Shown piece after piece: positions 1 through 7,588 of a stretch of 15,310 nucleotides of DNA. The translations under genes and the position numbers were made by a program. The DNA lies in assembly GCA_012719555.1 (NCBI GenBank), contig JAAYAE010000001.1, forward strand, positions 1-15,310, written 5' to 3'. Position 1 is the stretch's first letter; every line of letters starts with the position of its first letter. The notes beneath the pieces are model-generated. The model was not told the DNA's origin. It was given only the letters and a program-made list of their open reading frames with translations, and did no database searches. Source of the DNA: Acholeplasmataceae bacterium. GTDB lineage: Bacteria; Bacillota; Negativicutes; Acidaminococcales; Acidaminococcaceae.

Positions 1-34
1 CAAAAAACTGAAATGGGTTTAATAGTAGGTAACT

Positions 35-934
35 ATGTTTTTTGACACTTATGAAACACCGGTTTTCCGTCCCCCCAGTGAAGCACGCAGTTTTATATTG
101 CGCGTGACTCGTGGTTGTGCTCATAACAAGTGTACTTATTGTAATATGTATCGCGGTGTGCAGTTTATGATGTGCTCGGATGAAGATATTTCGAAACAAA
201 TTGCTTTGGCGGCTCACTATGGTAAAGAAAGCGTAAAGCGCATTTTCTTGGCTGACGGTGATGCTTTGGTAGTTTCTACGGATAAATTATTAAAAATTTT
301 ACATGTTTTATATGAAACTTTCCCTAATTTACAAAGGGTGTCTTCCTATTCGGCACCTCAGGATATTTTACACAAATCCGTAGAAGAACTTATACAACTA
401 AAAGAAGCTGGACTGAAGCTGCTATATTATGGAATGGAAAGTGGCGACGATATTGTTTTAAGAGCTGTTAAGAAAGGCGTAACAGGAGAGCAAGCCGTTG
501 AAGCAGGCAAAAGGGTAACTGCTTCAGGTATAAAATTATCGCTCATGATTATCTGCGGTTTGGCAGGGGTTAAAGGCAGTAAGCGCCATGCCGAGGAAAC
601 AGCTAAGGCGATTAATATTATCCAACCTAATATGTTAAGTGCCTTGTCTTTAATGCTTTATCGTGGCAGTGAATTGTTAGACCAGTATGAACGAGGCGAG
701 TTTGATCCTTTATCTCCGGCGGGCATTATGCGTGAAATGCACAATATTATTTCCCGGGTAGAGATAAGTAGTGGACATCATTGTTTATTTCGTAGCAATC
801 ATGTTTCCAATTATGTTCAATTGGCAGGAACTTTGCCTAAGGACAAAGCAATGTTATTAGCTGAAATGGAATTTGCTATTGAGAAGTTGGATAAGCAAAA
901 AGACTGGGATGTTTATAACAATACCAGCTATTAA
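35..934 (+). CDS. radical SAM protein (COG1032-like), function unknown
   Basis: This 299-residue protein belongs to the radical SAM superfamily, which cleaves S-adenosylmethionine with a [4Fe-4S] cluster. The cluster-binding cysteines are C28, C33 and C36 in the segment RGCAHNKCTYCNMY. Their spacing is CX4CX2C rather than the textbook CX3CX2C; I recall related clostridial proteins (N-terminal RPPSEA, then GC-HNKC-C-MY) with the same layout, so it is probably a family trait. A GMESGDD segment near residues 134-140 matches the strand after the cluster in Elp3/MiaB/NifB-type enzymes. No B12-binding, SPASM or TRAM domain is visible. ATG at 35 is used because TAG at 26-28 is in frame just upstream; the ribosome site is weak (TAGG). 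The NlpC/P60 gene follows after 16 bases, so they may be cotranscribed. The substrate cannot be named from sequence. Confidence 0.88.
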   Translation: MFFDTYETPVFRPPSEARSFILRVTRGCAHNKCTYCNMYRGVQFMMCSDEDISKQIALAAHYGKESVKRIFLADGDALVVSTDKLLKILHVLYETFPNLQRVSSYSAPQDILHKSVEELIQLKEAGLKLLYYGMESGDDIVLRAVKKGVTGEQAVEAGKRVTASGIKLSLMIICGLAGVKGSKRHAEETAKAINIIQPNMLSALSLMLYRGSELLDQYERGEFDPLSPAGIMREMHNIISRVEISSGHHCLFRSNHVSNYVQLAGTLPKDKAMLLAEMEFAIEKLDKQKDWDVYNNTSY

Positions 935-950
935 TTTTTGGAGGACTAAA

Positions 951-1637
951 ATGAAATTACGCGTTAAGCTGATTGTTTTTTTCCTTTTGTTTATGGGGTT
1001 TATGCCACAAATAGTGTGGGCAGCAACCCCCCTAAAAATTGGCGACAAAGGGTGGAAAGTAAAAACTGTTCAGATGAAGCTTAATATCATAGGTATGCAC
1101 ACACCGGAAACCGGAAAATTTTCCCAAGAGCTGGCAATGCTGATAAAAAAATTTCAACGCAATAATAGGCTGCGAGTCAGTGGACAAGTGGATGATAATA
1201 CTTATCACGCCATTCTTAATGCGGCATTTGCAAAAGAAGGCATTCCAGGCGTCAGTCCATCTGCACTGGTTAATACAGCAGCTAGATACAAAGGGGTCCC
1301 GTATGTTTTTGGTGGGACCACGCCAAAAGGTTTTGATTGTTCAGGGTATGTGCAATACGTTTTTAAGCAACACCGGGCTATTTTGCCCCGAACAGCAGAT
1401 GTGCAGTTTAAAAATGGTCTGTTTGTTACACAAAGTGCACTGCAAGTAGGAGACTTAGTTTTCTTTTCTACTTACGAACCGGGAGCTTCTCATGTTGGTA
1501 TATATGCCGGCAACGGTAAGTTTTGGAGTGCTACTTCATCTCATGGGGTTGCGCTTTGTTCGCTGAAGGATAGTTATTGGAGTAAGCGGTATTATGGCGG
1601 ACGACGAGTTTTAACTCAAGTTAAAAACCAAAGGTAG
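951..1637 (+). CDS. secreted peptidoglycan hydrolase: PG-binding domain plus NlpC/P60 endopeptidase
   Basis: A 228-residue exported cell-wall hydrolase. Residues 1-24 form a signal peptide (basic MKLRVK, hydrophobic core, likely cleavage after VWA). Residues about 28-92 resemble a PG_binding_1 domain (IGDKGWKVKTVQMKL...GKF...LIKKFQ...G-VD--TY). Residues about 103-222 form an NlpC/P60 domain, which usually cuts the D-Glu to diamino-acid bond in stem peptides. The nucleophile is C130 (FDCSGYV) and the general base H181 (SHVGIY). The position that holds the third polar residue in E. coli Spr (His, 12 residues after the base) is S193 here. The start is ATG 951, preceded by GGAGGA at 940-945; an upstream in-frame ATG at 873 lies inside the previous gene and would spoil the signal peptide. 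The regulator gene starts 26 bases downstream. Confidence 0.92.
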   Translation: MKLRVKLIVFFLLFMGFMPQIVWAATPLKIGDKGWKVKTVQMKLNIIGMHTPETGKFSQELAMLIKKFQRNNRLRVSGQVDDNTYHAILNAAFAKEGIPGVSPSALVNTAARYKGVPYVFGGTTPKGFDCSGYVQYVFKQHRAILPRTADVQFKNGLFVTQSALQVGDLVFFSTYEPGASHVGIYAGNGKFWSATSSHGVALCSLKDSYWSKRYYGGRRVLTQVKNQR

Positions 1638-1663
1638 TAAAAAATGTTTTTAGGAGGACGCTT

Positions 1664-3547
1664 ATGATTAGGGAGAAACGCAATAAAGAAAAATTAGCAG
1701 GTTACTACAAAAAATTTATGGAAGAGGGTATTTTGGACCCCAATGTTCATCCATGGGTTGCAGAGTCCTGGCAACGTTGCGCAGCACGTAAATTACCTCA
1801 TGAGACTATGCCTAAAGTGCATAAGCTGAGTAAAACCGCAGTAGTAGAACATCAAAAAATTCATGAGGACATTATTAATTACACTGATGGTCTTTTTGAA
1901 CAGAACAAACAGCATTTTAATATGCATAATTTAAGTATGCTTCTTGTTGATGATAGGGGTTATGTTATAAAAAACTATGCACTGCCCTTTTTCCAAAGAA
2001 GTATTGAAGATATTCAAGGCATGCGTGTGCTGGAAGAAGATATTGGTACTTCCAGTATTAGTGTAGCTAGAAGTCATAACGTACCTTTCTTGATGTTCGG
2101 CCCGGAAATGTGGATTAAAGAATGCCACTCGGGTGATGCCTGTAGTGCTCCTATTAACGTGGGCGGAAAAACTCGTTATATTCTTGCTTTCTTTTCCCTA
2201 GATCAAAACGATCTTCCTTATGACATTTTGTTATCCTTACTTATGACTATGAAATATTCTTTAGAGCAATTTTTAGTAATGCTTGAATATTGGAATATTT
2301 ATAAGTTGATGACAGAAGAGTTGCCTGTAACTGTTTATTGGCTTGATGAAAATGGAGAAATTCGCTATTGTAACGAGAATGGTAAAAAACGTTTAGAGGG
2401 CAAAAAACGACTAGAAGAAGTATTCTTGAATTATGAGCACATTCCTATTAAAAGAGCTCTTGAAGGCGGGCCAACCATTCGTCGTGAAATTACTTGGATT
2501 ACACAGGATAGAACTTATGAAGACGTTACTACGGTTCTGCCGGTAAAAGTTGCAGGACAAGTGCGTAGTGCTTTGATTTTGACAATGTCTATTGAAGACT
2601 TGAAAACAACCATTGCGCATGCTACGGGTTATAGTTCCCGTTATAGCTTGTATAGCATGGTTGGAACATCCACAGAATTTTTAGCTTTACAGCATAAAGC
2701 CGCTAGAATAGCCCGCAGCGATAACAATATCTTGTTACAAGGAGAGCCTGGTACAGGAAAACAACGCTTAGCTCATGGTATTCATCAGGCTAGCCCAAGA
2801 GCAGCAGCACCACTTATTTCTGTTCGTTGCTATGAAGGGCCTATGGAAGAGTTGGAAGAAGAGTTTTTCGGATCAGGAGATACAGCTAGTCCAACAGCGG
2901 CAGGTAAGTTAGAATTGTCTTCCGGTGGTACATTGTTCCTAGACGAAATTGAGAAGCTTCCTGTAGCCATGGGTGATAAGGTAGCTAAAGCTTTGCGTGA
3001 TGGTTTGTATGATAAAACTACCGGTAAGAAAAAGAAACTGAATGTAAGAATTATTGCGGCTTGTGATTCCAATCTAAAACGCTTGGCTGATAAGGGCCTA
3101 TTCTCTAGAGGTTTATATGACTTAGTATTAGATACTTCTATGCGAGTTTTGCCTTTGCGTGAGCGTATTTCTGATGTGGAAGTTATCGCTAATCACATTT
3201 TGACAGAAATGGCGGCAAGGCATAATATGCCGGCGAAACATTTGTCCGCTGATGCATTAACATTACTTAACAATTGTAGTTGGCCGGGAAATATTAAACA
3301 ATTACAGGGAGTTATTGAACAAGCTTTCTTCCATACTCCGGGTAGTATTATTGAAATGGGCAATATTAAACTTCCTGGCGATAGAACCATGGAGAAGTCA
3401 TGGAAGCATGATAAGGACGCTTTTATCGCAGCATGGAAATCCGCCGGCGGTAATATTAGTAAGTTGGCAGGGATGTTAGATGTAAGTCGTGTCACCTTGT
3501 ACAGATATTTGAAAAAATATGATTTGGGTCCCCAAAACGGCAAATAA
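1664..3547 (+). CDS. AcoR-like GAF/PAS/AAA+/Fis transcriptional regulator with degenerate sigma-54 activation motifs
   Basis: A 627-residue regulator built like the AcoR/DhaR family of bacterial enhancer-binding proteins. Residues about 30-45 (HPWVAESWQRC) are the family's N-terminal signature; about 60-205 look like a GAF sensor; about 215-310 a PAS-like domain (PVTVYWLDENGEIRYCN); 333-560 the AAA+ domain; 585-620 a Fis-type helix-turn-helix (GGNISKLAGMLDVSRVTLYRYL). Walker A is GEPGTGKQ (K366) and Walker B is LFLDE (D427, E428), so nucleotide binding seems intact. However, the GAFTGA loop that contacts sigma-54 is absent: the stretch after FFG (402-414) reads SGDTASPTAAG and is about four residues short. 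Sensor I (usually ATN) reads ACD at 466-468, and the usual FRxDLYYR arginine-finger segment reads FSRGLYDLV at 480-488. It probably does not act as a standard sigma-54 activator. AGGAGG at 1652-1657 precedes the ATG by six bases. The ligand is unknown. Confidence 0.88.
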   Translation: MIREKRNKEKLAGYYKKFMEEGILDPNVHPWVAESWQRCAARKLPHETMPKVHKLSKTAVVEHQKIHEDIINYTDGLFEQNKQHFNMHNLSMLLVDDRGYVIKNYALPFFQRSIEDIQGMRVLEEDIGTSSISVARSHNVPFLMFGPEMWIKECHSGDACSAPINVGGKTRYILAFFSLDQNDLPYDILLSLLMTMKYSLEQFLVMLEYWNIYKLMTEELPVTVYWLDENGEIRYCNENGKKRLEGKKRLEEVFLNYEHIPIKRALEGGPTIRREITWITQDRTYEDVTTVLPVKVAGQVRSALILTMSIEDLKTTIAHATGYSSRYSLYSMVGTSTEFLALQHKAARIARSDNNILLQGEPGTGKQRLAHGIHQASPRAAAPLISVRCYEGPMEELEEEFFGSGDTASPTAAGKLELSSGGTLFLDEIEKLPVAMGDKVAKALRDGLYDKTTGKKKKLNVRIIAACDSNLKRLADKGLFSRGLYDLVLDTSMRVLPLRERISDVEVIANHILTEMAARHNMPAKHLSADALTLLNNCSWPGNIKQLQGVIEQAFFHTPGSIIEMGNIKLPGDRTMEKSWKHDKDAFIAAWKSAGGNISKLAGMLDVSRVTLYRYLKKYDLGPQNGK

Positions 3548-3553
3548 AATAAT

Positions 3554-3591
3554 ATAATATAGAGAGGGTTAAACCTCTCTATATTATTTTC
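3554..3591 (+). terminator. intrinsic terminator after the AcoR-like regulator
   Basis: A perfect 14-bp stem (3554-3567 pairing with 3574-3587, inner part ATATAGAGAGG/CCTCTCTATAT) encloses the loop GTTAAA and is followed by TTT. It starts six bases after the regulator's stop codon. The trmB ribosome site (AGGAGGA, 3594-3600) begins only a few bases after the hairpin, so trmB either relies on readthrough or on a promoter overlapping this hairpin; a TATAAT hexamer lies at 3553-3558 but without a good -35 box. Confidence 0.75.
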
Positions 3592-3608
3592 CTAGGAGGA
3601 ATAAAGTA

Positions 3609-4247
3609 GTGCGGTTGAGAAAAAAACCTTGGATGGCTAAAGCCCTTGCAGAATATTTGGGTAAGGAGATTATTGCCGAGGATATAGATAAAAATAAAGG
3701 AAAATGGCAGGAATTAGTAGGAGGCAAATCACTTGCTCTGGAAATAGGATGTGGCAAAGGTAAGTTCATTAATGGTATGGCGCAGCTATATCCGGAAATG
3801 GGATTCGTAGGTATTGAAACTCAATTGGATATTTGCTACTATCCTGCACGTCAAGTAAGAGAAAACAAACTTACAAACGTGAAAATAATTGGTGGTGATG
3901 CGGCTTATCTCACTCAATGGTTTTTGCCGGGGGAAGTAAAAATGATTTATTTGAATTTTAGTGATCCTTGGCCCAAGGCTCGTCATAGCAAGAGGCGTTT
4001 AACGTATAGAGATTTTTTGTTGCAGTACAAAACTATTTTGGCACCGGGTGGCCATTTGCGGTTTAAAACTGATAACAAGGATCTTTTCGATTTTTCCGTA
4101 GAAGAATTCAAAGCTTTTGGCTTGCAGATAATTGCACTAAGTTACGACTTGCATAATTCGGAATATGAAAATGCAGTACAAACGGAATATGAAGAAAAGT
4201 TTAGCGCTAAGGGGAACAAGATAAATTTTTGTGAGGTAGTTTTTTAG
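3609..4247 (+). CDS. trmB: tRNA (guanine-N7-)-methyltransferase
   Basis: TrmB makes 7-methylguanosine at position 46 in the tRNA variable loop, using S-adenosylmethionine. The 212-residue protein has the expected length. SAM motif I is LEIGCGKGKF (44-53); the acidic residue ending the next strand is in GIETQ (68-72); the family signature LNFSDPWPKARHSKRRL is at 115-131; and the C-terminal TEYEEKF (192-198) matches the conserved TxYE motif. Translation starts at GTG 3609, eight bases after an excellent AGGAGGA (3594-3600); no closer ATG fits. The gene heads a unit with the SEDS protein gene, which begins 18 bases after the TAG stop. The pairing with cell-wall genes looks like simple co-transcription rather than a functional link. 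Confidence 0.96.
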   Translation: MRLRKKPWMAKALAEYLGKEIIAEDIDKNKGKWQELVGGKSLALEIGCGKGKFINGMAQLYPEMGFVGIETQLDICYYPARQVRENKLTNVKIIGGDAAYLTQWFLPGEVKMIYLNFSDPWPKARHSKRRLTYRDFLLQYKTILAPGGHLRFKTDNKDLFDFSVEEFKAFGLQIIALSYDLHNSEYENAVQTEYEEKFSAKGNKINFCEVVF

Positions 4248-4265
4248 AAACCATGAGGTGCAAGA

Positions 4266-5474
4266 ATGCAAAAACGGTTTTTGATTTGGGATAATCCCAG
4301 AGACGCTGTTTTAACTATAGTTTTATGTTTAATGTTCATTGGCTGCGTTAACGTTTTTAGTGCGAGTTTTGTTAGTGCTAAGGCCATGTTTGGGACCGGA
4401 TACTACTACCTTTATAGATACGCTCTGTTTGGCTTTTTAGGACTGATCGCTCTGGTCTTTCTTGGGTGGAAGATAAATTACCGCGTTTGGCTTAAATATC
4501 GCACTCCCATTTTTTATTTGTTTTTTGTATTGCTGTTGTGTGTAGATTTATTCGGAATTACCACTAAAGGTGCTCAAAGATGGTTAGTAATTGCGGGCTT
4601 TTCCTTTCAACCCTCGGAATTTGTCAAATTAGCGGTTATTATTATGGGAGCTGGTTCTCTAGGATCTTTACTGCATAAGGGTAGAGTTCCTGATTTGTTA
4701 CAGTTCCCTGTTAATTTAGCGTTCATACAATCGGTAATTTTAGCGGGAATGGTATTAATACAACCGGATATGGGTACGGCAGCAATAATTTTGGCTTTGA
4801 TGATTGTCCTTTATGTTATTGCCGGATTACCACTTAAAGAATTGGGAATGTTAGCGAGTGTTTGTGCAACAGGAGTTGTTGTCATGATTGCCGTCGCCCC
4901 CTATAGATTGTCTCGCATTTTAATTTGGCTGGATCCTTGGCGTGATGCTCAAGGTTCAGGTTATCAGTCAGTACAATCCTTTGTTGCCATTGGTAGTGGT
5001 GGGTGGCTGGGAAGTCATTTTGGTATGGGAATAGGCAAGTTTTTCTTTTTACCTGAGGCACACACTGATTTTGCTTTTGCTATTTTTTGCCAAGAATGGG
5101 GTTTTTTTGGTGCTCTGGGGTTGTTGTTTTTATTTTTGGTTTTGGCAAAGGCTATTTATACAATTGGGCAAAATACTACGGATGAAAAAGGCTTTCTTCT
5201 GGTTACCGGAATTAACTTTTTGGTTGTAGGGCAGGCTATTGCCAACATGGCCATGGTTTGCGGTATTTTACCCGTAATAGGAGTTCCTCTTTCCTTTATT
5301 AGTTATGGAGGAACATCTTTAATAGCTACTTTAGGGGCTGTGGGACTAGTTGTTGCTGTTTATAATGACGAAGTAAAAAAGAGCAAATTACAAAACACTC
5401 AAGTTAAAGCTTTCTCGCCCAAAGCGAAGCGTTCCTGGCGTTTTCAAGCTAACCCGCGGGGGGGACGAAAATGA
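4266..5474 (+). CDS. ftsW: SEDS-family peptidoglycan glycosyltransferase (FtsW/RodA/SpoVE)
   Basis: An integral membrane SEDS protein of 402 residues, with about ten hydrophobic segments between residues 14 and 367. SEDS proteins polymerise lipid II into glycan strands and work with a class B PBP. Diagnostic segments are FSASF near residue 31, KGAQRWL...FQPSEFVKL (101-122), QPDMGTA (166-172), the catalytic-loop Asp D268 in PEAHTDFAF, and FISYGGTSL (344-352). The N-terminal SAS and overall motif set lean towards FtsW/SpoVE over RodA, but the subtype cannot be settled here. The ATG follows GAGGTG (4255-4260). The TGA stop overlaps the ATG of the following PBP gene (ATGA at 5471-5474), implying translational coupling and the usual SEDS-bPBP partnership. 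No mur, mraY or ftsL genes lie nearby, so this is not the standard division cluster. Confidence 0.93.
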   Translation: MQKRFLIWDNPRDAVLTIVLCLMFIGCVNVFSASFVSAKAMFGTGYYYLYRYALFGFLGLIALVFLGWKINYRVWLKYRTPIFYLFFVLLLCVDLFGITTKGAQRWLVIAGFSFQPSEFVKLAVIIMGAGSLGSLLHKGRVPDLLQFPVNLAFIQSVILAGMVLIQPDMGTAAIILALMIVLYVIAGLPLKELGMLASVCATGVVVMIAVAPYRLSRILIWLDPWRDAQGSGYQSVQSFVAIGSGGWLGSHFGMGIGKFFFLPEAHTDFAFAIFCQEWGFFGALGLLFLFLVLAKAIYTIGQNTTDEKGFLLVTGINFLVVGQAIANMAMVCGILPVIGVPLSFISYGGTSLIATLGAVGLVVAVYNDEVKKSKLQNTQVKAFSPKAKRSWRFQANPRGGRK

Positions 5475-7489
5475 TTTCAAAAAGTAAGTTTGATTTAAAA
5501 GAAAGCAAAAAACGTACAGGTGCTATCGGAGTATTAATTTTATTTTTTATAGTGGGTATTGTTACGCGTTTGTTTTGGTTGCAAATAATACGAGGTACAG
5601 CTCTAGCTAAAGAAGCTAAGGAACAAATTGCCGGGGAGCATATTGAACTTTCTCCAAGAGGTAGTATACTTGACAGAAATGGTGATGATTTAGCCGTTAG
5701 CATTATTAGTAAATCTCTTTATGTGAATCCGCAAGAAATGGAAGATGATCCTGATAAATGGCCACGGGGTAAGCAACCAAATAGAAACCCAAGAGAAGTA
5801 GCTGCTGATCTATTGGCCCCAATTTTGAATATCAAAAAAGAAGAATTATTGCAAAAGTTTAATGATCGAGACAGATGATTTATCTGGGTTAAGCGAACCT
5901 TGGAACCAAATGTGGCTGTAGAAGTTACCCGAGTTTTAAAAGAAAATAATATTAGTGGCTTTCATTTTCAAGATGAAAGTAAACGTTACTATACAAAAAA
6001 TAGCTTAGCGGCTCAAGTATTAGGTTTTGTTGGCACAGATGATAAAGGACTTGAGGGCGTAGAAGCCTCCTTGGACAAATTGATTAAAGGTAAAGAGACT
6101 AAAAAAGGTATTTTTTTTGATGCTCGTGGTAATCTTATGGGCGAATCGGGAATGAATGCTGTTCAAGGGCCCAAAATGAACACGGTATATTTGACTTTAG
6201 ACAGTAATATGCAATTTATTTTAGAAAAAAGTTTGGATGAAGCTATTGCCAAAACTCATGCAATCAGTGCGGCAGCTATTCTTATGAATCCTCATACAGG
6301 TGAAATTTTGGGTATGGCATCCAGACCTACTTTTGATCCTAATCATTTTGCTAAATATTCCAGTAAGGAATATCTTAATCGTGGAGTTGGCATTATTTAT
6401 GAGCCCGGTTCTGTTTTTAAACCTATTATTGGCTGTGCAGGCCTTATGGAACATGTTATTACACCAACAACGCCTTTTTATGATAGCGGGACTTTAGATG
6501 TTGGCGGTCGTTTGATTAAAAACTGGGATGATAAAGGTATGGGCAACATTACTTTTACAGATGTTATTAAATTCTCGATTAATACAGGTATGGCTCACTT
6601 GGGACTCACACTAGGTGGAGAAAAAGAAAACGAATATGCCAAAAAATTCGGGTTCGGGACTGTTACCGGCAGCGATGTACCGGGCGAAGAAGCAGGAATA
6701 CTTTATAATCCTGAAGATATGGTAAAATCAGATGTGGCAACTATGGCTATTGGGCAGGGTATTGCCGTATCTCCGTTACAAATGTTAAATGCAATTTGTG
6801 CCATTGCTAACGGTGGTGAATTGTTAAAGCCGTTTATAGTAAAGCAGGTAGTAGCGCCCTCCGGAGAAGTGATTAAAGAGGGACATAAAGAAGTGGTAAG
6901 GCGAGTAATTACAGAAGAAGTCGCGGAACAAATGCGTATCATGATGGAAAAAGAAGTGTCCGAAGGCGGCGGGAAAACAGCTCAAATCAAAGGCTATAAG
7001 ATTGCGGGTAAAACAGGCACAGCAGAAAAGTTAGCTGAAGGAGGAGGGTATGCTGAAGGAGTTTATATTGCATCTTTTGTGGGTTTTGTGCCAGCTGATA
7101 ATCCTGATTATGCTATGCTTGTTGTGCTGGATTCTCCCCAGGGAGCGTTTTATGGCTCGCAGGTCGCTGCACCAATATTTAGAGATATTTTGCAACAAAT
7201 TTTGGTTGCGAAAGGTATTCAGCCCAGTGATGCTACAGGACTTCCTTCGGTAGAATCTATAGTATTTCATGACAAAGGTGAAAATAATTTGCCACAAATG
7301 ACTATTTTGGATAATGGCAGAGTTAAAATACCAAATTTTGCAGGTCTAAATATGCGGCAGGTAGCTGAGCTTATTCAGCAAGGACGACTAGCTTTAGTGC
7401 CACATGGCAGCGGGATATCTTTTAAGCAAACGCCGGAACCGGGTACTATTTTAAACAATGACGACGTTGTGAATGTTTGGTTTAAATAA
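5471..7489 (+). pseudogene. class B penicillin-binding protein with PASTA domain (FtsI/SpoVD type), interrupted by an in-frame TGA
   Basis: Read through one stop, this is a 672-codon class B PBP, the transpeptidase partner of the upstream SEDS protein. Residues about 15-38 form the single membrane anchor; LSPRGSILDRNG (about 57-68) opens the pedestal domain; the transpeptidase domain carries SVFK at 314-317 (nucleophile S314), SIN at 369-371 and KTG at 514-516; one PASTA domain spans about 617-672. Codon 136 is TGA (5876-5878). The sequence on both sides is in the same frame and homologous without a gap: DRDR, stop, then FIWVKRTLEPNV, the conserved F-(I/V)-(W/Y)-(L/V)-x-R segment of the family. 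The downstream piece has a possible TTG start at 5900 but no ribosome site and no membrane anchor. The first 135 residues alone would be an anchor stub. Explanations are a nonsense mutation, a base-call error or stop-codon readthrough. Confidence 0.85.
5876..5878 (+). other. in-frame TGA splitting the class B PBP gene
   Basis: This TGA sits at codon 136 of the PBP frame, directly before TTT ATC TGG (Phe-Ile-Trp). A single change would restore a sense codon: CGA (Arg), GGA (Gly), TCA (Ser), TTA (Leu) or TGG (Trp). E. coli PBP3, as I recall it, has Arg in this position (ERFIYLAR), making CGA to TGA attractive. No convincing selenocysteine insertion hairpin follows: only a small GGTT/AACC stem with an AAGCG loop at 5887-5899. 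Confidence 0.85.
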
Positions 7490-7585
7490 ATATTTTGTAA
7501 AAATGCCTGATAGTAGGCAGGAAATATTGTGATATTAAGGAATATAATAGGCTAAGGGAGAGGCTCCAACATTTTAAGGAGGGTT
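7490..7585 (+). promoter_or_regulatory. possible fhs promoter region
   Basis: The 96-99 bp between the PBP and fhs contain a perfect -10 hexamer, TATAAT, at 7543-7548. No good -35 box lies 16-18 bp upstream (GGAAAT or similar). A 5-bp hairpin (TGCCT 7504-7508 with AGGCA 7515-7519, loop GATAGT) lacks a T-tract, so it is a poor terminator. Fhs-folD may therefore have its own weak or activator-dependent promoter, or be read through from upstream. Confidence 0.3.
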
Positions 7586-7588
7586 ATG

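Noticed and set aside
873..950. Upstream ATG (873) for the NlpC/P60 gene
   Set aside because: It lies within the radical SAM gene, has no ribosome site, and would put 26 residues ahead of a clear signal peptide that starts right after GGAGGA at 940-945.
3193..3543. Minus-strand open frame of 116 codons inside the regulator gene
   Set aside because: It is antisense to a well-supported coding sequence, with no ribosome site and no recognisable domain; the same applies to the other antisense frames across the window.
4030..4065. sigma-54 promoter-like TGGCAC near 4040
   Set aside because: It lies inside trmB and lacks the TTGC element at the right spacing. No convincing -24/-12 promoter was seen near the AcoR-like regulator either.
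5876..5903. TGA at codon 136 read as selenocysteine
   Set aside because: Class B PBPs have no known selenocysteine at this site, and the only downstream hairpin is a 4-5 bp stem with loop AAGCG, lacking the GGU-containing apical loop expected of a bacterial SECIS.
5471..7489. TGA reassigned to tryptophan across the genome
   Set aside because: Only one internal TGA appears in roughly 14 kb of coding sequence, all other Trp codons in the window are TGG, and ftsW itself ends in TGA. Reassignment is not supported.
5900..7489. The C-terminal PBP segment as an independent gene from TTG 5900
   Set aside because: There is no Shine-Dalgarno sequence before TTG 5900, the product would lack the membrane anchor, and the upstream frame continues the same protein without a gap.
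7490..7585. THF riboswitch before fhs
   Set aside because: The leader is under 100 bases and shows only a 5-bp hairpin; I see no folate riboswitch core.
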